Source of the DNA: Luteitalea sp.
Lineage (GTDB): Bacteria; Acidobacteriota; Vicinamibacteria; Vicinamibacterales; Vicinamibacteraceae
DNA length: 64,000 nucleotides
Direction of reading: 5' to 3'
NCBI GenBank assembly: GCA_009377495.1
Contig: WHTZ01000011.1
Location: forward strand, 1 to 64,000
The translations under genes and the position numbers were made by a program. The notes below the pieces were generated by a model. It searched no databases and was not told the origin of the DNA. It saw only the letters and a program-made list of their open reading frames with translations. How positions within the stretch are numbered: position 1 is the first letter of the stretch; every line of letters begins with the position of its first letter. Below are positions 42,443 to 51,868 of this stretch, one piece after another.

Positions 42443-43405
42443 ATGGGTCGTATCGATGAGGCACTGCGCCGCGCCGGCGGCGGCGCTTCGACGTTGGAAC
42501 GTGAAGATGGAGGCAGCGACCAGCCGAGCCCACCGCCCGCATCTCCGTGGGTCTTCCCATCGGACGAGCTCGGACGTGCTGCACCATTCGAGGGGTCTAC
42601 CCCGAGCAGCGTCGAGGCAAGGTCGGAGACGGCCACCAACCCCTCCTCTGTCGCGCACGTTCCTCGACGACCTTCGACAGACCCAGGTGGCCTCCGTCGG
42701 GCGGACGGAGAGCTGGCGGTGTTCCGCGGTTTCAGCCCCGCGGTGCTCGATCGTCTCGTGGTCAACGACAGCACGAGCCCGGCGCTGTCCGAAGAGTTTC
42801 GCAAGCTGGCGGCAACGCTCCACCACGCGCAGCTCTCGGAAAAGACGAAGGTGATCATGGTGACGAGCGGCATGGCGTCCGACGGCAAGACACTGACGGC
42901 CACCAATCTCGCGCTCACCCTCAGCGAGTCATATCGGCGCGACGTCCTCCTGATCGACGCGGACCTGCGGCGCCCCTCTCTCCACGAGATCTTTCAGGTG
43001 CCCAACGTGTCCGGACTCAACGAGGCGCTGCAGGCGGCGGCGGACGAGAAATTGTCAACCCTACGGGTGAGCGACACGCTCACGTTGCTTCCAGCGGGCC
43101 GCCCGAACGCTGATCCCATGAGCTCGCTCACGTCTGAGCGGATGCGCAGCATCATCGACGAGGCATCGGCTCGCTTCGACTGGGTCATTCTCGACACACC
43201 TCCGGTCGGCCTCCTGGCTGATGGCAATCTCCTCGCCGACATGGTCGACGGGGCGCTGCTCGTCATCCTCGCCGAGCGCACCCCCTACAAGGTCGTCAGC
43301 AAAGCCGTTGAAGTGGTCGGGCGCGATCGGATCCTGGGCGTCGTGCTGAATGGGGTAAAGGCCCTGGAGGAAAACGAGTACTACGACCGCCACTACCGTC
43401 AATAG
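42443..43405 (+). CDS. CpsD/CapB-type tyrosine autokinase
   Basis: 320 residues. N-terminal MGRIDEALRRAG as in exosortase-locus kinases, a Pro/Ser-rich stretch, then the BY-kinase domain. It has EEFRKLAATLHHAQL, Walker A TSGMASDGKT (about 140-149), Walker A' LLIDADLRRP (about 170-179), and Walker B WVILDTPPVG (about 247-256). The C-terminus has a Tyr cluster NEYYDRHYRQ as the likely autophosphorylation tail. It works with the Wzz-like protein upstream to tune polysaccharide polymerisation and export. Cytoplasmic, membrane-associated through its partner. Confidence 0.93.
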   Translation: MGRIDEALRRAGGGASTLEREDGGSDQPSPPPASPWVFPSDELGRAAPFEGSTPSSVEARSETATNPSSVAHVPRRPSTDPGGLRRADGELAVFRGFSPAVLDRLVVNDSTSPALSEEFRKLAATLHHAQLSEKTKVIMVTSGMASDGKTLTATNLALTLSESYRRDVLLIDADLRRPSLHEIFQVPNVSGLNEALQAAADEKLSTLRVSDTLTLLPAGRPNADPMSSLTSERMRSIIDEASARFDWVILDTPPVGLLADGNLLADMVDGALLVILAERTPYKVVSKAVEVVGRDRILGVVLNGVKALEENEYYDRHYRQ

Positions 43406-43430
43406 GTAGGTTCTTTGGTTCTTCCTTTTT

Positions 43431-44819
43431 ATGTTGCTAACCCGGCTTATTCGGCGGAGCACCGTGCTCGTGACAGTCGAGCACCTGCTCATCATCCTCG
43501 CGGTGCTCGCGGCCGCGGTGGTTCGCCTCGGCGTCCCGTCCGACTGGACGGAGTTCCTCCGTAGTTACGGCTGGCCCGCGATCGTGGTCGCCGCTGCGTT
43601 GCAACTGTGTCTCTATTACTCCGACATGTACGACTGGCGGAAGCTGCGCGACCGGCGCGTGCGGCTGGTAGGCCTCGTCCAGGCCCTCGGCGTGGCTTGC
43701 ATCATCCTCGCCGTACTCTATTACTGGCTTCCCGCGCTGATTATCGGCCGCGGTGTCTTCCTCCTCGCGGCCGTGTTCATCTTGGCGCTCGTCGCGGGCT
43801 GGCGGTTTCTCTACGAGTGGCTATCGGCCTACCTCGGCCCGAGCGAGCGTTTGCTGATTCTCGGGACGAATCCAGCGGCAGTCGAGCTCGCGCGCGAGCT
43901 GTTCGACCGGCGTCATGAGCTCGGTGTCGAGCTCGTCGGCTTCGTGGACCCGGACGAGTCGCGCGTAGGAACCCCAATCGTGAACCCAGGCGTCATCGGC
44001 ACCCCTGCGGACATCCCGCGCATCGTCGCCGCGCGAGAGGTCGACCGGGTTGTCGTCAGTCTCGCCGACACACGCGGCAAGCTCCGGATGGACGACTTGC
44101 TCGACATGAAGTTGAAGCAAGGTGTGACGTTCGATCACCTCGCCACGGTGTACGAGCAGTACACGGGGAAGATCGCGCTCGAGAACCTCAGGCCGAGCTG
44201 GTTCGTCTTCTCGACCGGCTTCAATCGAGGTCCCCTGATGTTGTTCTGCAAGCGCGCCATGGACGTGTTCGCTGCGGTCGTGGGGCTCGTCATCACCGCG
44301 CCGCTCGTCGCGCTCGTGGCGCTTGCCGTCAAGCTCACCTCGCCCGGCCCTGTCCTGTATCGCCAGCAGCGGGTGGGGCATCACGGTACGCTGTTCACGC
44401 TGGTCAAGTTCCGTTCCATGTACGCCGATGCCGAGGCAGCGAGCGGCGCCGTCTGGGCTCAGCTCAACGACCCCCGCGTGACGCCGATCGGTCGGTTCCT
44501 CCGCATCACGCGACTCGACGAGCTCCCGCAACTCTGGAACGTGCTGCGTGGTCACATGAGCCTGGTCGGCCCTCGTCCGGAACGGCCGGAGTTCATCGAC
44601 GAGCTGACCAAGCGCATTCCGTTCTACGGGCAGCGCCACGTGGTGCGGCCGGGCCTCACCGGCTGGGCGCAGGTGCGCTACGCCTACGGCGCGTCGGTCC
44701 ATGACGCGATGGAGAAGCTGCAGTACGACCTCTTCTACATCAAGCACCTGTCGATGGCGCTCGATCTCTTCATCATGTTCGCGACGCTGAAGACGGTGCT
44801 GCTTGGACGGGGAACGTAG
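43431..44819 (+). CDS. Exopolysaccharide priming glycosyltransferase (polyprenyl-phosphate sugar phosphotransferase)
   Basis: 462 residues. Four or five N-terminal membrane spans, then a Rossmann-like domain (LLILGTNPAAVELARELFD, GVIGTPADIPRIV). The catalytic bacterial sugar transferase domain starts near residue 272: KRAMDVFAAVVGLVITAPL, SPGPVLYRQQRVGHHGTLFTLVKFRSM, LDELPQLWNVLRGHMSLVGPRPERPEF, and RHVVRPGLTGWAQVRYAYGAS. It links the first sugar phosphate to undecaprenyl phosphate in the inner membrane, initiating each repeat unit. Two bases separate it from the deacetylase fusion. Confidence 0.93.
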   Translation: MLLTRLIRRSTVLVTVEHLLIILAVLAAAVVRLGVPSDWTEFLRSYGWPAIVVAAALQLCLYYSDMYDWRKLRDRRVRLVGLVQALGVACIILAVLYYWLPALIIGRGVFLLAAVFILALVAGWRFLYEWLSAYLGPSERLLILGTNPAAVELARELFDRRHELGVELVGFVDPDESRVGTPIVNPGVIGTPADIPRIVAAREVDRVVVSLADTRGKLRMDDLLDMKLKQGVTFDHLATVYEQYTGKIALENLRPSWFVFSTGFNRGPLMLFCKRAMDVFAAVVGLVITAPLVALVALAVKLTSPGPVLYRQQRVGHHGTLFTLVKFRSMYADAEAASGAVWAQLNDPRVTPIGRFLRITRLDELPQLWNVLRGHMSLVGPRPERPEFIDELTKRIPFYGQRHVVRPGLTGWAQVRYAYGASVHDAMEKLQYDLFYIKHLSMALDLFIMFATLKTVLLGRGT

Positions 44820-44821
44820 CG

Positions 44822-46978
44822 ATGACGTCGCCCGCACCTGAGCCGATCGTCAACGCGATGAGCATCGACGTGGAAGACTACTTCCACGTGTCGGCGCTCG
44901 CCGCGGCCGCACCGCGCGACGGGTGGGACACGTTCGAGTCACGGGTCGTGGCCAACACTGAGCGCCTTCTTCTGCTCTTCGCCGACCATGGCGCGACGGC
45001 GACGTTCTTCGTCCTCGGCTGGGTCGCTGATCGACATCCCGACCTGGTCCGACGCATCGCGTCAGCCGGACACGAACTGGCTTCACACGGCTATTGGCAC
45101 CGGCTCGTCTATGAGATGACACCCGCAGAGTTTCGTGACGACCTGCGGTGCGCGCGACGAGCGATCGAGGACGCCGCGGGTGTGGCAGTGTCAGGATTCC
45201 GCGCCCCGAGCTTTTCGATCACTCGGCGGTCACTGTGGGCACTGGACGTGCTCGTCGAGGAGGGCTACCGGTACGACACGAGTATCTTCCCAGTCCACCA
45301 CGACCGGTACGGGATCCCCGAAGCACCGCGCCACTTGCATACATTGTCCTGTGCCGCCGGGAACTTGATAGAGGTCCCGCCGGCCACGCTGCGCTTCGGT
45401 CGCCTCAACGTGCCAATTGCGGGTGGGGGCTATTTTCGGTTCTGGCCCTATGCGTGGACGGCATGGGGAATCCAAGGCATCAATCGCAGCGAGGGCAGAC
45501 CGGCGTGCGTCTATCTCCATCCGTGGGAGATTGACCCTGATCAACCCCGTCTGCCAGCCTCCTCGCTTTCCCGGTATCGCCACTATCACAATCTGCACCG
45601 CACGGAAAACCGCTTGCGGCGCTTGTTGAGTGAGTTCTCCTTCGCCTCGATTCACACCATCCTTTCCAATGGGTCCTTTCCGCTTCAAGGAAACATGGCG
45701 TTCGGTGCCGCGAGCGACGACCGAAGCCCGCTGATCGTTCGTCCCGCTACACGATCGCGGTCGGAGCTCTCGCCTCGAGGCGAGGTCGGGACTAATTCGA
45801 CCGGGTCAACGAACAGTCGAGTAGTCAGCCAACGTGCGACGACTCTCGACGGCCCCATAGCGGGTACGGAGATCATGCCAGCAGCTCAGACGGACGCGGC
45901 TCGCGCATCTTCCGTGCCGCCGACGCTTGTGACCCGCCCGCGTACACAACGCTTTACGTACATTGATGGGCTTCGGGGCCTGGGCGCGTTCGGTGTGATG
46001 ATGTTTCACTTCACGGGCCATCGACTCTTCGAGACGCCGGAAGGGAACTGGCTTGGCTTCCTTCGGATCGTGACAGAGTATGGCGACCTTGGCGTGCCGG
46101 TCTTCTTCGTCATTTCAGGGTTCGTCATCGCGCACAGCGTCGGCCGAACCGCGGTCACGCCGAGTTACTTCCTCAACTTCGCCCTGAGACGCTCGATCCG
46201 CCTCGACCCGCCTTACTGGCTTGCCATTGCAATGGCGTCCGCTCTAGCCTGGGTGGGCCAGCGGCTGGTAGCGGGTTACGGAAATGAGGTACCAACAGCC
46301 TCGAGCGTCGTGGCGCACATCCTGTACGTCTACCCGCTTCTCGGTTACGAGGCGATCGAGCCGGTCTTCTGGACGTTGGTACACGAGGTGCAGTTCTACG
46401 TCCTCTACATTGTCGTCTTGGGCGCGCTGCAACGCTTTTCTGGAAAGCCCCTTCCGCCAGCTGCTTATCTCTTCATGACACTCGCGGCAACCAGTTCTCT
46501 GTCTGCCCTGACATTGGTTCAGGTTAATGGGCTTTGCCTCCACACCTGGTATATGTTCGCGCTTGGAGTGACGGCGTATTACTGGCATACCTCGGCGATC
46601 AAAACTGGACAGATGGTTGTGATTGTGGGACTGGTGGCGTTGGCTTTTCTTTTCGAGCCCACGCGGTACAAGGCCGCTGCGCTCGTGACAGTCATGAGCG
46701 TCGCAGTCACAGCCGCAGCGGGTGGTCTGACGAGCTTGTTACGAAATCGGATCTTACAGTTCCTCGGAGCCATTTCCTACAGCCTCTACCTGCTGCACGG
46801 TGTTCTTGGATGGCCGATCTTGAGCATTGGCGAGCGCGTGTCGGCCGACGACAGAGCCATGGCTGTGGCTTGGCTGGTGCTCGCAATTGTGGTCAGCATC
46901 GTCATGGCCAGTCTCATGCGGTGGTACGTCGAACTGCCGAGCATTCAGTTGACCAAGAGGCTCAAGGCGGCGTGGTGA
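44822..46978 (+). CDS. Fusion of exosortase-locus polysaccharide deacetylase (DUF3473) and acyltransferase-3
   Basis: 718 residues in one uninterrupted frame. Residues 1 to about 282 are the XrtA-locus deacetylase: NAMSIDVEDYFHVSAL, the metal pair in ELASHGYWHRLVYEM, GFRAPSFSI, YDTSIFPVHHDRYGIP, CVYLHPWEIDPDQPRL and the DUF3473 tail RYRHYHNLHRTENRL. After a low-complexity linker (about 283-378) comes an acyltransferase-3 membrane domain: YIDGLRGLGAFGVMMFHFTGH, GVPVFFVISGFVI, RRSIRLDPPYW, and about ten helices. The usual gene encodes only the first part. The fusion could deacetylate and then re-acylate the same sugar, or simply co-locate two activities. No internal start with a ribosome site is obvious. 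Confidence 0.88.
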   Translation: MTSPAPEPIVNAMSIDVEDYFHVSALAAAAPRDGWDTFESRVVANTERLLLLFADHGATATFFVLGWVADRHPDLVRRIASAGHELASHGYWHRLVYEMTPAEFRDDLRCARRAIEDAAGVAVSGFRAPSFSITRRSLWALDVLVEEGYRYDTSIFPVHHDRYGIPEAPRHLHTLSCAAGNLIEVPPATLRFGRLNVPIAGGGYFRFWPYAWTAWGIQGINRSEGRPACVYLHPWEIDPDQPRLPASSLSRYRHYHNLHRTENRLRRLLSEFSFASIHTILSNGSFPLQGNMAFGAASDDRSPLIVRPATRSRSELSPRGEVGTNSTGSTNSRVVSQRATTLDGPIAGTEIMPAAQTDAARASSVPPTLVTRPRTQRFTYIDGLRGLGAFGVMMFHFTGHRLFETPEGNWLGFLRIVTEYGDLGVPVFFVISGFVIAHSVGRTAVTPSYFLNFALRRSIRLDPPYWLAIAMASALAWVGQRLVAGYGNEVPTASSVVAHILYVYPLLGYEAIEPVFWTLVHEVQFYVLYIVVLGALQRFSGKPLPPAAYLFMTLAATSSLSALTLVQVNGLCLHTWYMFALGVTAYYWHTSAIKTGQMVVIVGLVALAFLFEPTRYKAAALVTVMSVAVTAAAGGLTSLLRNRILQFLGAISYSLYLLHGVLGWPILSIGERVSADDRAMAVAWLVLAIVVSIVMASLMRWYVELPSIQLTKRLKAAW

Positions 46979-47006
46979 AGTTAGGAACTCTTTGGGTTAT
47001 TCATTC

Positions 47007-47279
47007 ATGTTGAAACTCGAACAAGAACTCCGCCACTTCGTTGTGGAGAACTTCCTCTTCGGGCAAGACGAGGGACAACTCTCGAACGATGACTCGTTCA
47101 TCGAGACGGGCATCATCGACTCGACCGGCGTCCTCGAGCTCACCGGATTTCTCGAGACCCGGTACGGCATCAAGGTTGAAGATGATGAGCTCGTCCCGGC
47201 CAATCTCGACACGCTCAATCGGCTGAGCGCGTTCGTGCAGCGCAAGCTCGATCTGGCAGGAGGACGGCTTGCAAGCTGA
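47007..47279 (+). CDS. Acyl carrier protein
   Basis: 90 residues from ATG 47007; a TTG five codons earlier is less likely. Acidic, helical, with the phosphopantetheine serine in GIIDSTGVLEL (Ser39), preceded by NDDSFIETG and followed by FLETRYGIKVEDDEL as in acyl carrier proteins. It probably carries the acyl or aminoacyl group activated by the ligase whose start overlaps its stop. Such ACP-ligase pairs are standard in XrtA loci. Confidence 0.92.
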   Translation: MLKLEQELRHFVVENFLFGQDEGQLSNDDSFIETGIIDSTGVLELTGFLETRYGIKVEDDELVPANLDTLNRLSAFVQRKLDLAGGRLAS

Positions 47280-48807
47280 GGACCTCCTCGCGCACAGCGC
47301 CCAGCGCCTTCCCGACAAGGTTGGCCTCGTCGCGGGAGACCGCCGCCTGACCTTCGCAGAGCTCGATGCTCTGGCCAATCGCGTCGCGCATGGCCTGCGC
47401 CAGCAGGGCGTCGGCCGGGGCGACCGCGTTGCCATCTTCCTGGAGAACTCTGTCGAGGCGGTGATCTCGATCTTCGGTGCGCTCAAGGCTGGCGGCGTGT
47501 TCATGCCGATCAACCCGACGACGAAGGCGGAGAAGCTTGCGTTCGTCCTGAACAACTCGCGCGCCGCTGCGCTCGTGACCGCCGGTAAGCAGAGTCATGT
47601 GCTCGAGGAGATGAAGGGTCGTACGCCCCACCTCCGTACGGTCCTGCTGTCGACGCCGGGTGGCACCGAGCGCGGTCACGGCTTCCAGGTGAGCGCGCTC
47701 GAGGACGTGACGAGCCGTGAGGCGTGGAGCGGCCCACCGCCAACGGCAGGGTGCATCGACGTTGATCTGGCCGCGCTGATCTACACATCCGGCTCTACTG
47801 GCCACCCCAAGGGCGTCATGTTGACGCACCTGAACATCGTCTCGGCTGCGACCTCCATTACCACCTACTTGGAAAACACGCCGGATGACATCGTGCTGAA
47901 CGTGCTGCCGCTGTCGTTCGACTATGGCTTGTATCAGGTGCTCATGGCGTTCAAGCTCGGTGGCACGGTAGTGCTGGAGCGCTCGTTCGCCTACCCGCAC
48001 GCGGTGCTCGACACGCTGATCCGGGAACGCGTGACGGGCTTCCCGATCGTGCCGACGATTTCTGCCATTTTGCTTCAGCTCAATCTGAGCGCGTACAACC
48101 TGTCGTCGCTTCGATACATCACGAATACCGGTGCCGCGCTCCCCACGCATCACATCACAGAGCTCCGGCGGCTGCTGCCCCAGGTACGGCTCTACTCGAT
48201 GTATGGCTTGACCGAGTGTAAGCGGGTGGCGTACCTGCCTCCGGATCAAGTGGACAGCCGCCCCTCGTCTGTCGGCAAGGCCATGCCGAACGTCGAGGTC
48301 TACCTCGTCGCCGAGAACGGCACTCGCCTCGACTCGGGCGTCGGCGAGCTGGTGATTCGCGGCTCGAACGTGATGAAGGGCTATTGGGAGATGCCCGAAG
48401 AGACCGACCGTGTGCTGAAGCCCGGTCCGTTGCCTGGCGAGCGCGTCCTCTACTCGGGCGACGTGTTCCGCATGGACGAAGAGGGCTACCTCTACTTCGT
48501 CGGCCGCAAGGACGAGATCATCAAGACACGTGGCGAGAAGGTCAGCCCGCGGGAGGTCGAGAACGTCCTGGCCACGCTCGAGGGCATTGCCGAAGCGGCG
48601 GTCATCGGCGTGCCTGACCGTGTGCTCGGCCAGGCCGTCAAGGCCGTGGTCACCGTGAAGCCAGGGAGCACGCTCACGGAGCAGCACATCCTGAGGCATT
48701 GCGCGCAACGCCTCGAAGACTTCATGGTGCCGCGCTCGGTCGAGATTCGAGACGCGCTGCCACAAACGAGCTCCGGAAAGATCGCCAAGAAGGCGCTCGC
48801 GGTATGA
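47269..48807 (+). CDS. Exosortase-locus acyl-CoA ligase (AMP-forming)
   Basis: 512 residues from TTG 47269, overlapping the ACP stop by 11 bases. Adenylate-forming motifs: DLAALIYTSGSTGHPKGVMLTH (about 165-186), LNVLPLSFDYGLYQVL, YSMYGLTECKRVAYLP, YSGDVFRMDEEGYLYFVGRKDEIIKTRGEKVSPREVE, and the catalytic lysine in SSGKIAKKAL. It activates a carboxylic acid with ATP and loads it on CoA or the adjacent ACP. The acid is unknown. The stop overlaps the exosortase start by four bases. Confidence 0.93.
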   Translation: MQAEDLLAHSAQRLPDKVGLVAGDRRLTFAELDALANRVAHGLRQQGVGRGDRVAIFLENSVEAVISIFGALKAGGVFMPINPTTKAEKLAFVLNNSRAAALVTAGKQSHVLEEMKGRTPHLRTVLLSTPGGTERGHGFQVSALEDVTSREAWSGPPPTAGCIDVDLAALIYTSGSTGHPKGVMLTHLNIVSAATSITTYLENTPDDIVLNVLPLSFDYGLYQVLMAFKLGGTVVLERSFAYPHAVLDTLIRERVTGFPIVPTISAILLQLNLSAYNLSSLRYITNTGAALPTHHITELRRLLPQVRLYSMYGLTECKRVAYLPPDQVDSRPSSVGKAMPNVEVYLVAENGTRLDSGVGELVIRGSNVMKGYWEMPEETDRVLKPGPLPGERVLYSGDVFRMDEEGYLYFVGRKDEIIKTRGEKVSPREVENVLATLEGIAEAAVIGVPDRVLGQAVKAVVTVKPGSTLTEQHILRHCAQRLEDFMVPRSVEIRDALPQTSSGKIAKKALAV

Positions 48808-50423
48808 CGATCAACACCACGAGAGTACGTAGGGAGGGGCGCTACACGCCATGGCGTCTCGTCCTGCCCGGTGTGGTGGTGTGCGTGGCGTTGTTCTATT
48901 GCTATTGGGCTGTCTTCGCCGTTCTCGTCAAGCAATGGTCGACCAATGACAGCTACTCTCACGGCTTTCTGATTCCTGCCATCAGCCTGTACTTCGTGTG
49001 GCGGCGCCGTTACACCTTGGCAAGGCTGCCCCTTGGTGGCGCGCTTGCCGCCGGAAGCGCGGCACTCGTCACTGGCCTTGGCACGCTACTGCTCGGTCGC
49101 GGCCTCGGCATCGTCGGCATTCAGGAACTGTCGCTCTTGCCAACCCTTGCTGGCCTGGTCTTGCTACTCGGGGGCCTCGCGGCGTTGCGCGTGCTCTGGT
49201 TTCCCATCGCGTATCTGTCGTTCATGATGCCGGTTTGGGATGTGGTCACCGAGCGGCTGCACTATCCTTTCCAGCAGCTCTCGGCCCGGCTCGGAGGCAA
49301 CCTGCTCCAGTTGGTCGGCATTCCCGTTCTTCAGCAGGAAACCTATCTGCAATTACCGAACGTCACCTTGGAGGTGGCACGAGTCTGCAGCGGCGTGAAC
49401 TATCTGATTGCCGTTGCCGCGATCGGTGTGCCGCTCGCTTACGTGGTGTTTCCCGATTGGCTACGTCGTTGCTTGCTCGTGGGCTTTGGCCTCGCCATCG
49501 CCATTCTCGCGAACCCGGTACGTGTCGCCCTCATTGGCATCTTCTCGCATTTCGGTCTCAGCGCTGATCTCCACGGACCTGGACACATCTTTCAAGGTCT
49601 CTTCGTGGCTGCGGTGGGGTACGCGGCACTCTTGTGCGGCGTCGCCGTGCTGAGCCGCTGGGGTCGACGTGCATCGGAAAACGGGGACGACCCTCGTTTT
49701 CGCCAGCGTCAGTTTCCGAAAACGAGGACTGTCCCCGTTTTCCCCATAGCGAAACGCCTGCGCTACAGCGTCGGTGTGGCGCTGGCGATTGTTCTGCTGC
49801 TCTCGGCCCGCGTGCTCACACCACCAGAGCTCACGGGCGAGTCGAACGGTACCGAGTGGGTGGCCGACCTGCCCATATCCATCGGCACGTGGCAGCGGAT
49901 CGAAGAAGCGCCGCTCAGCAAAGTATCGAGTGACTCCCCGCGCATCTATCGCCATCCTTCGGGGCAACGGGTCGAGCTTCGCTTCGCGCCCGTCATTTCG
50001 AATGACGACACGAATCTGCATGCCTGGGAGGACACGATCGCCCGTCAGGCAACGCCGCTCAGTCTGAATCTATCCGAGGACGAGGTGGTGACGATTAATC
50101 GGGCCAACGATGATGGCGACGCGCGTCGTATGCCCGTCCTCTACTGGTACGACGTCGATGGACGCGTCTCGAGCGACAGAATTATCGCGAAGATCCACAC
50201 GATGTGGCACCGATTCACCGGACGCGGTCGAAGGCCGGTCACGGTGTTCGTCCGAACGGCTTCTGGTGCTGGTGCCGAAGATGAGGCACTCGGCGCAGCC
50301 ACGGGGTTCGCGCGCGCACTCGTGGCCGTGCTGCAAGCACCCCTGAAGCTGCAATCTGCGGCAAACCCAGCAGAGGCGGGAGAACCAGCCGTGCGCAAGC
50401 CCATTCTCCCTGGCCAACCATGA
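48804..50423 (+). CDS. xrtA: Exosortase A fused to EpsI domain
   Basis: 539 residues from ATG 48804; upstream codons are a shadow of the ligase. The exosortase part (about 1-285) has eight or so membrane spans and the catalytic triad Cys195 in ARVCSGVNYL, Arg240 in ANPVRVAL, and His261 in GPGHIFQG. It is a membrane transpeptidase-like enzyme that would process PEP-CTERM proteins at the membrane. Residues about 290-314 are encoded by REP-like palindrome copy 3 (ENGDDPRFRQ ... TRTVPVFP). One more helix and an EpsI-type periplasmic domain follow (WVADLPISIGTWQRIE, RMPVLYWYDVDGRVSSD, FVRTASG). No PEP-CTERM substrate is encoded in this window. Confidence 0.9.
   Translation: MTINTTRVRREGRYTPWRLVLPGVVVCVALFYCYWAVFAVLVKQWSTNDSYSHGFLIPAISLYFVWRRRYTLARLPLGGALAAGSAALVTGLGTLLLGRGLGIVGIQELSLLPTLAGLVLLLGGLAALRVLWFPIAYLSFMMPVWDVVTERLHYPFQQLSARLGGNLLQLVGIPVLQQETYLQLPNVTLEVARVCSGVNYLIAVAAIGVPLAYVVFPDWLRRCLLVGFGLAIAILANPVRVALIGIFSHFGLSADLHGPGHIFQGLFVAAVGYAALLCGVAVLSRWGRRASENGDDPRFRQRQFPKTRTVPVFPIAKRLRYSVGVALAIVLLLSARVLTPPELTGESNGTEWVADLPISIGTWQRIEEAPLSKVSSDSPRIYRHPSGQRVELRFAPVISNDDTNLHAWEDTIARQATPLSLNLSEDEVVTINRANDDGDARRMPVLYWYDVDGRVSSDRIIAKIHTMWHRFTGRGRRPVTVFVRTASGAGAEDEALGAATGFARALVAVLQAPLKLQSAANPAEAGEPAVRKPILPGQP
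49677..49743. repeat. REP-like palindrome, copy 3, inside the exosortase gene
   Basis: Arms 49677-49702 and 49717-49743 are complementary except for three mismatches and one extra A, around the loop CCAGCGTCAGTTTC. It is a diverged copy (GGGGAC and CCCCGTTTT kept). It lies in the loop between the exosortase and EpsI domains and keeps the frame open. Confidence 0.8.
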
Positions 50424-51859
50424 CGACCGCCACGTTCCCTCGGTCGGGCACGTCTGCACCGCCGCTCGTCGGTCATCCGGCTGACTCGAGCTTCATGCAG
50501 GAGCTCGCCTTCAAGCTCTATCTCTTCTTCATGGTGAGCTGGTTCCTGCACTTGCCGGCTCGATTGCCGGCGCTTGGCGCACTGCGCGTGGATCTCTTGG
50601 TGGTCGTCGCGACGGCAGGCTTGATCTTCGTGAGCGCCGCGGGATCGAACCAGCGGCTCGACACACGGATCAATCGGCTGCTCCTCGCGCTGTTCGCCTA
50701 TTCCATTGTGACCCTGCCCTTCGTGGAATGGCCAGGCAGCGTCATCAGGCACGGCATTCCAGAGCTGACCAAAGCGGTCGTCTTCTATTACTTTACGGCG
50801 CTGCTCGTGACGTCGGAGCAGAAGCTCTCGCGCGTCCTCTTCGTGTTCGTCGCCTGCCAGGCGTTTCGCGTCTTGGAGCCGCTCTATCTGCATCTCACGA
50901 CAGGGTATTGGGGCTCGGCTGCTCACATGGGCGGCGCCGACTTTCTCTATCGACTCGGTGGAGCACCGAGCGACATCGTCAACCCCAACGGCCTCGCCGC
51001 CGTGGTGGTGACCGTGCTGACGTTTGCGCACTATCTGTGGACCGGAACGTCCCTCGGCCGAGTTGCCTATCTTGGCCTGCTGCCGCTGCTGCTCTACGCG
51101 CTGACGCTAACGGGCTCCCGCTCAGGGCTCGTTGCGCTTGCTGCAACGTTCATCGTGATTTGGTTCCAGAGCCGTCGCAAGGGCCTTTTGGCGCTCGTGG
51201 GCGTCGCGGTTGTCATGCTCGCGATTCCTCGGCTGTCGGCCGATCTCCAAGATCGGTACCTATCGATCGTCGATCAGAACACGAAGAATGCGACAACGGC
51301 GCAGGCTCGGGTGGATGGGATAAAGGCGGACTTCGGCGTGGCGATGCGAAGGCCGCTCTTCGGTCACGGCCTCGGCACATCACGCGAGGCGAACGGGAAT
51401 TTCGGTCGCCGGGCCAGGGTGTCTCATAACCTGTTCACCGAGGTCGCGCAGGAGCTTGGCTTCGTCGGCCTGACGCTGTTCACGGTGCTGCTCCTTTCGA
51501 TCGGACGGAGCGTGCGCGCTGCCCTTCGCACGCTGCGGAGCTCGTCGACGGCAAACCCGCTTTTGGTGCGCTTGTGTTGCGCGCTGCAGGTGTGGTTCGT
51601 GGTGAACATCCTGTCTAGCATGTTCACCTACGGTCTGTCGAGCTACGACTGGTACTTCATGGCTGGTCTCGCGAACGTAATGACCTTGCTCCTCGCAGCC
51701 ACGCCCGCCGCGACAGACGCGCGTGAGCCAGAGGCGTCTCCGGCCGCAGCAGGACCTCCTCACGTACAGCCCATCACACCACCGCACGGTGTGAGAGCCC
51801 GGCGGGCCCAGCCAGTTCGTCCGGCCTCACGAGGCGTCTCTGCTCGCAGCATGCGCTAG
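50420..51859 (+). CDS. O-antigen ligase/polymerase-like membrane protein of the exosortase locus
   Basis: 479 residues, about ten to twelve hydrophobic segments, with the Wzy_C-like region: NGLAAVVVTVLTFAHYLW, LTLTGSRSGLVALAATFIVIW, and FGHGLGTSREANGNFGRRARVSHNLFTEVAQELGFVGL. The last resembles the periplasmic loop with Arg and His typical of O-antigen ligases. It probably polymerises or ligates the lipid-linked repeat units. The C-terminal 60 residues are a Pro/Arg-rich tail. It overlaps the exosortase stop by four bases. Confidence 0.85.
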   Translation: MTTATFPRSGTSAPPLVGHPADSSFMQELAFKLYLFFMVSWFLHLPARLPALGALRVDLLVVVATAGLIFVSAAGSNQRLDTRINRLLLALFAYSIVTLPFVEWPGSVIRHGIPELTKAVVFYYFTALLVTSEQKLSRVLFVFVACQAFRVLEPLYLHLTTGYWGSAAHMGGADFLYRLGGAPSDIVNPNGLAAVVVTVLTFAHYLWTGTSLGRVAYLGLLPLLLYALTLTGSRSGLVALAATFIVIWFQSRRKGLLALVGVAVVMLAIPRLSADLQDRYLSIVDQNTKNATTAQARVDGIKADFGVAMRRPLFGHGLGTSREANGNFGRRARVSHNLFTEVAQELGFVGLTLFTVLLLSIGRSVRAALRTLRSSSTANPLLVRLCCALQVWFVVNILSSMFTYGLSSYDWYFMAGLANVMTLLLAATPAATDAREPEASPAAAGPPHVQPITPPHGVRARRAQPVRPASRGVSARSMR

Positions 51860-51868
51860 TCATTGCCC

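Noticed and set aside
47215-48765. A 516-codon frame opposite the acyl-CoA ligase
   Set aside because: No recognisable motif, low-quality composition, and complete overlap with an unmistakable ligase on the other strand.
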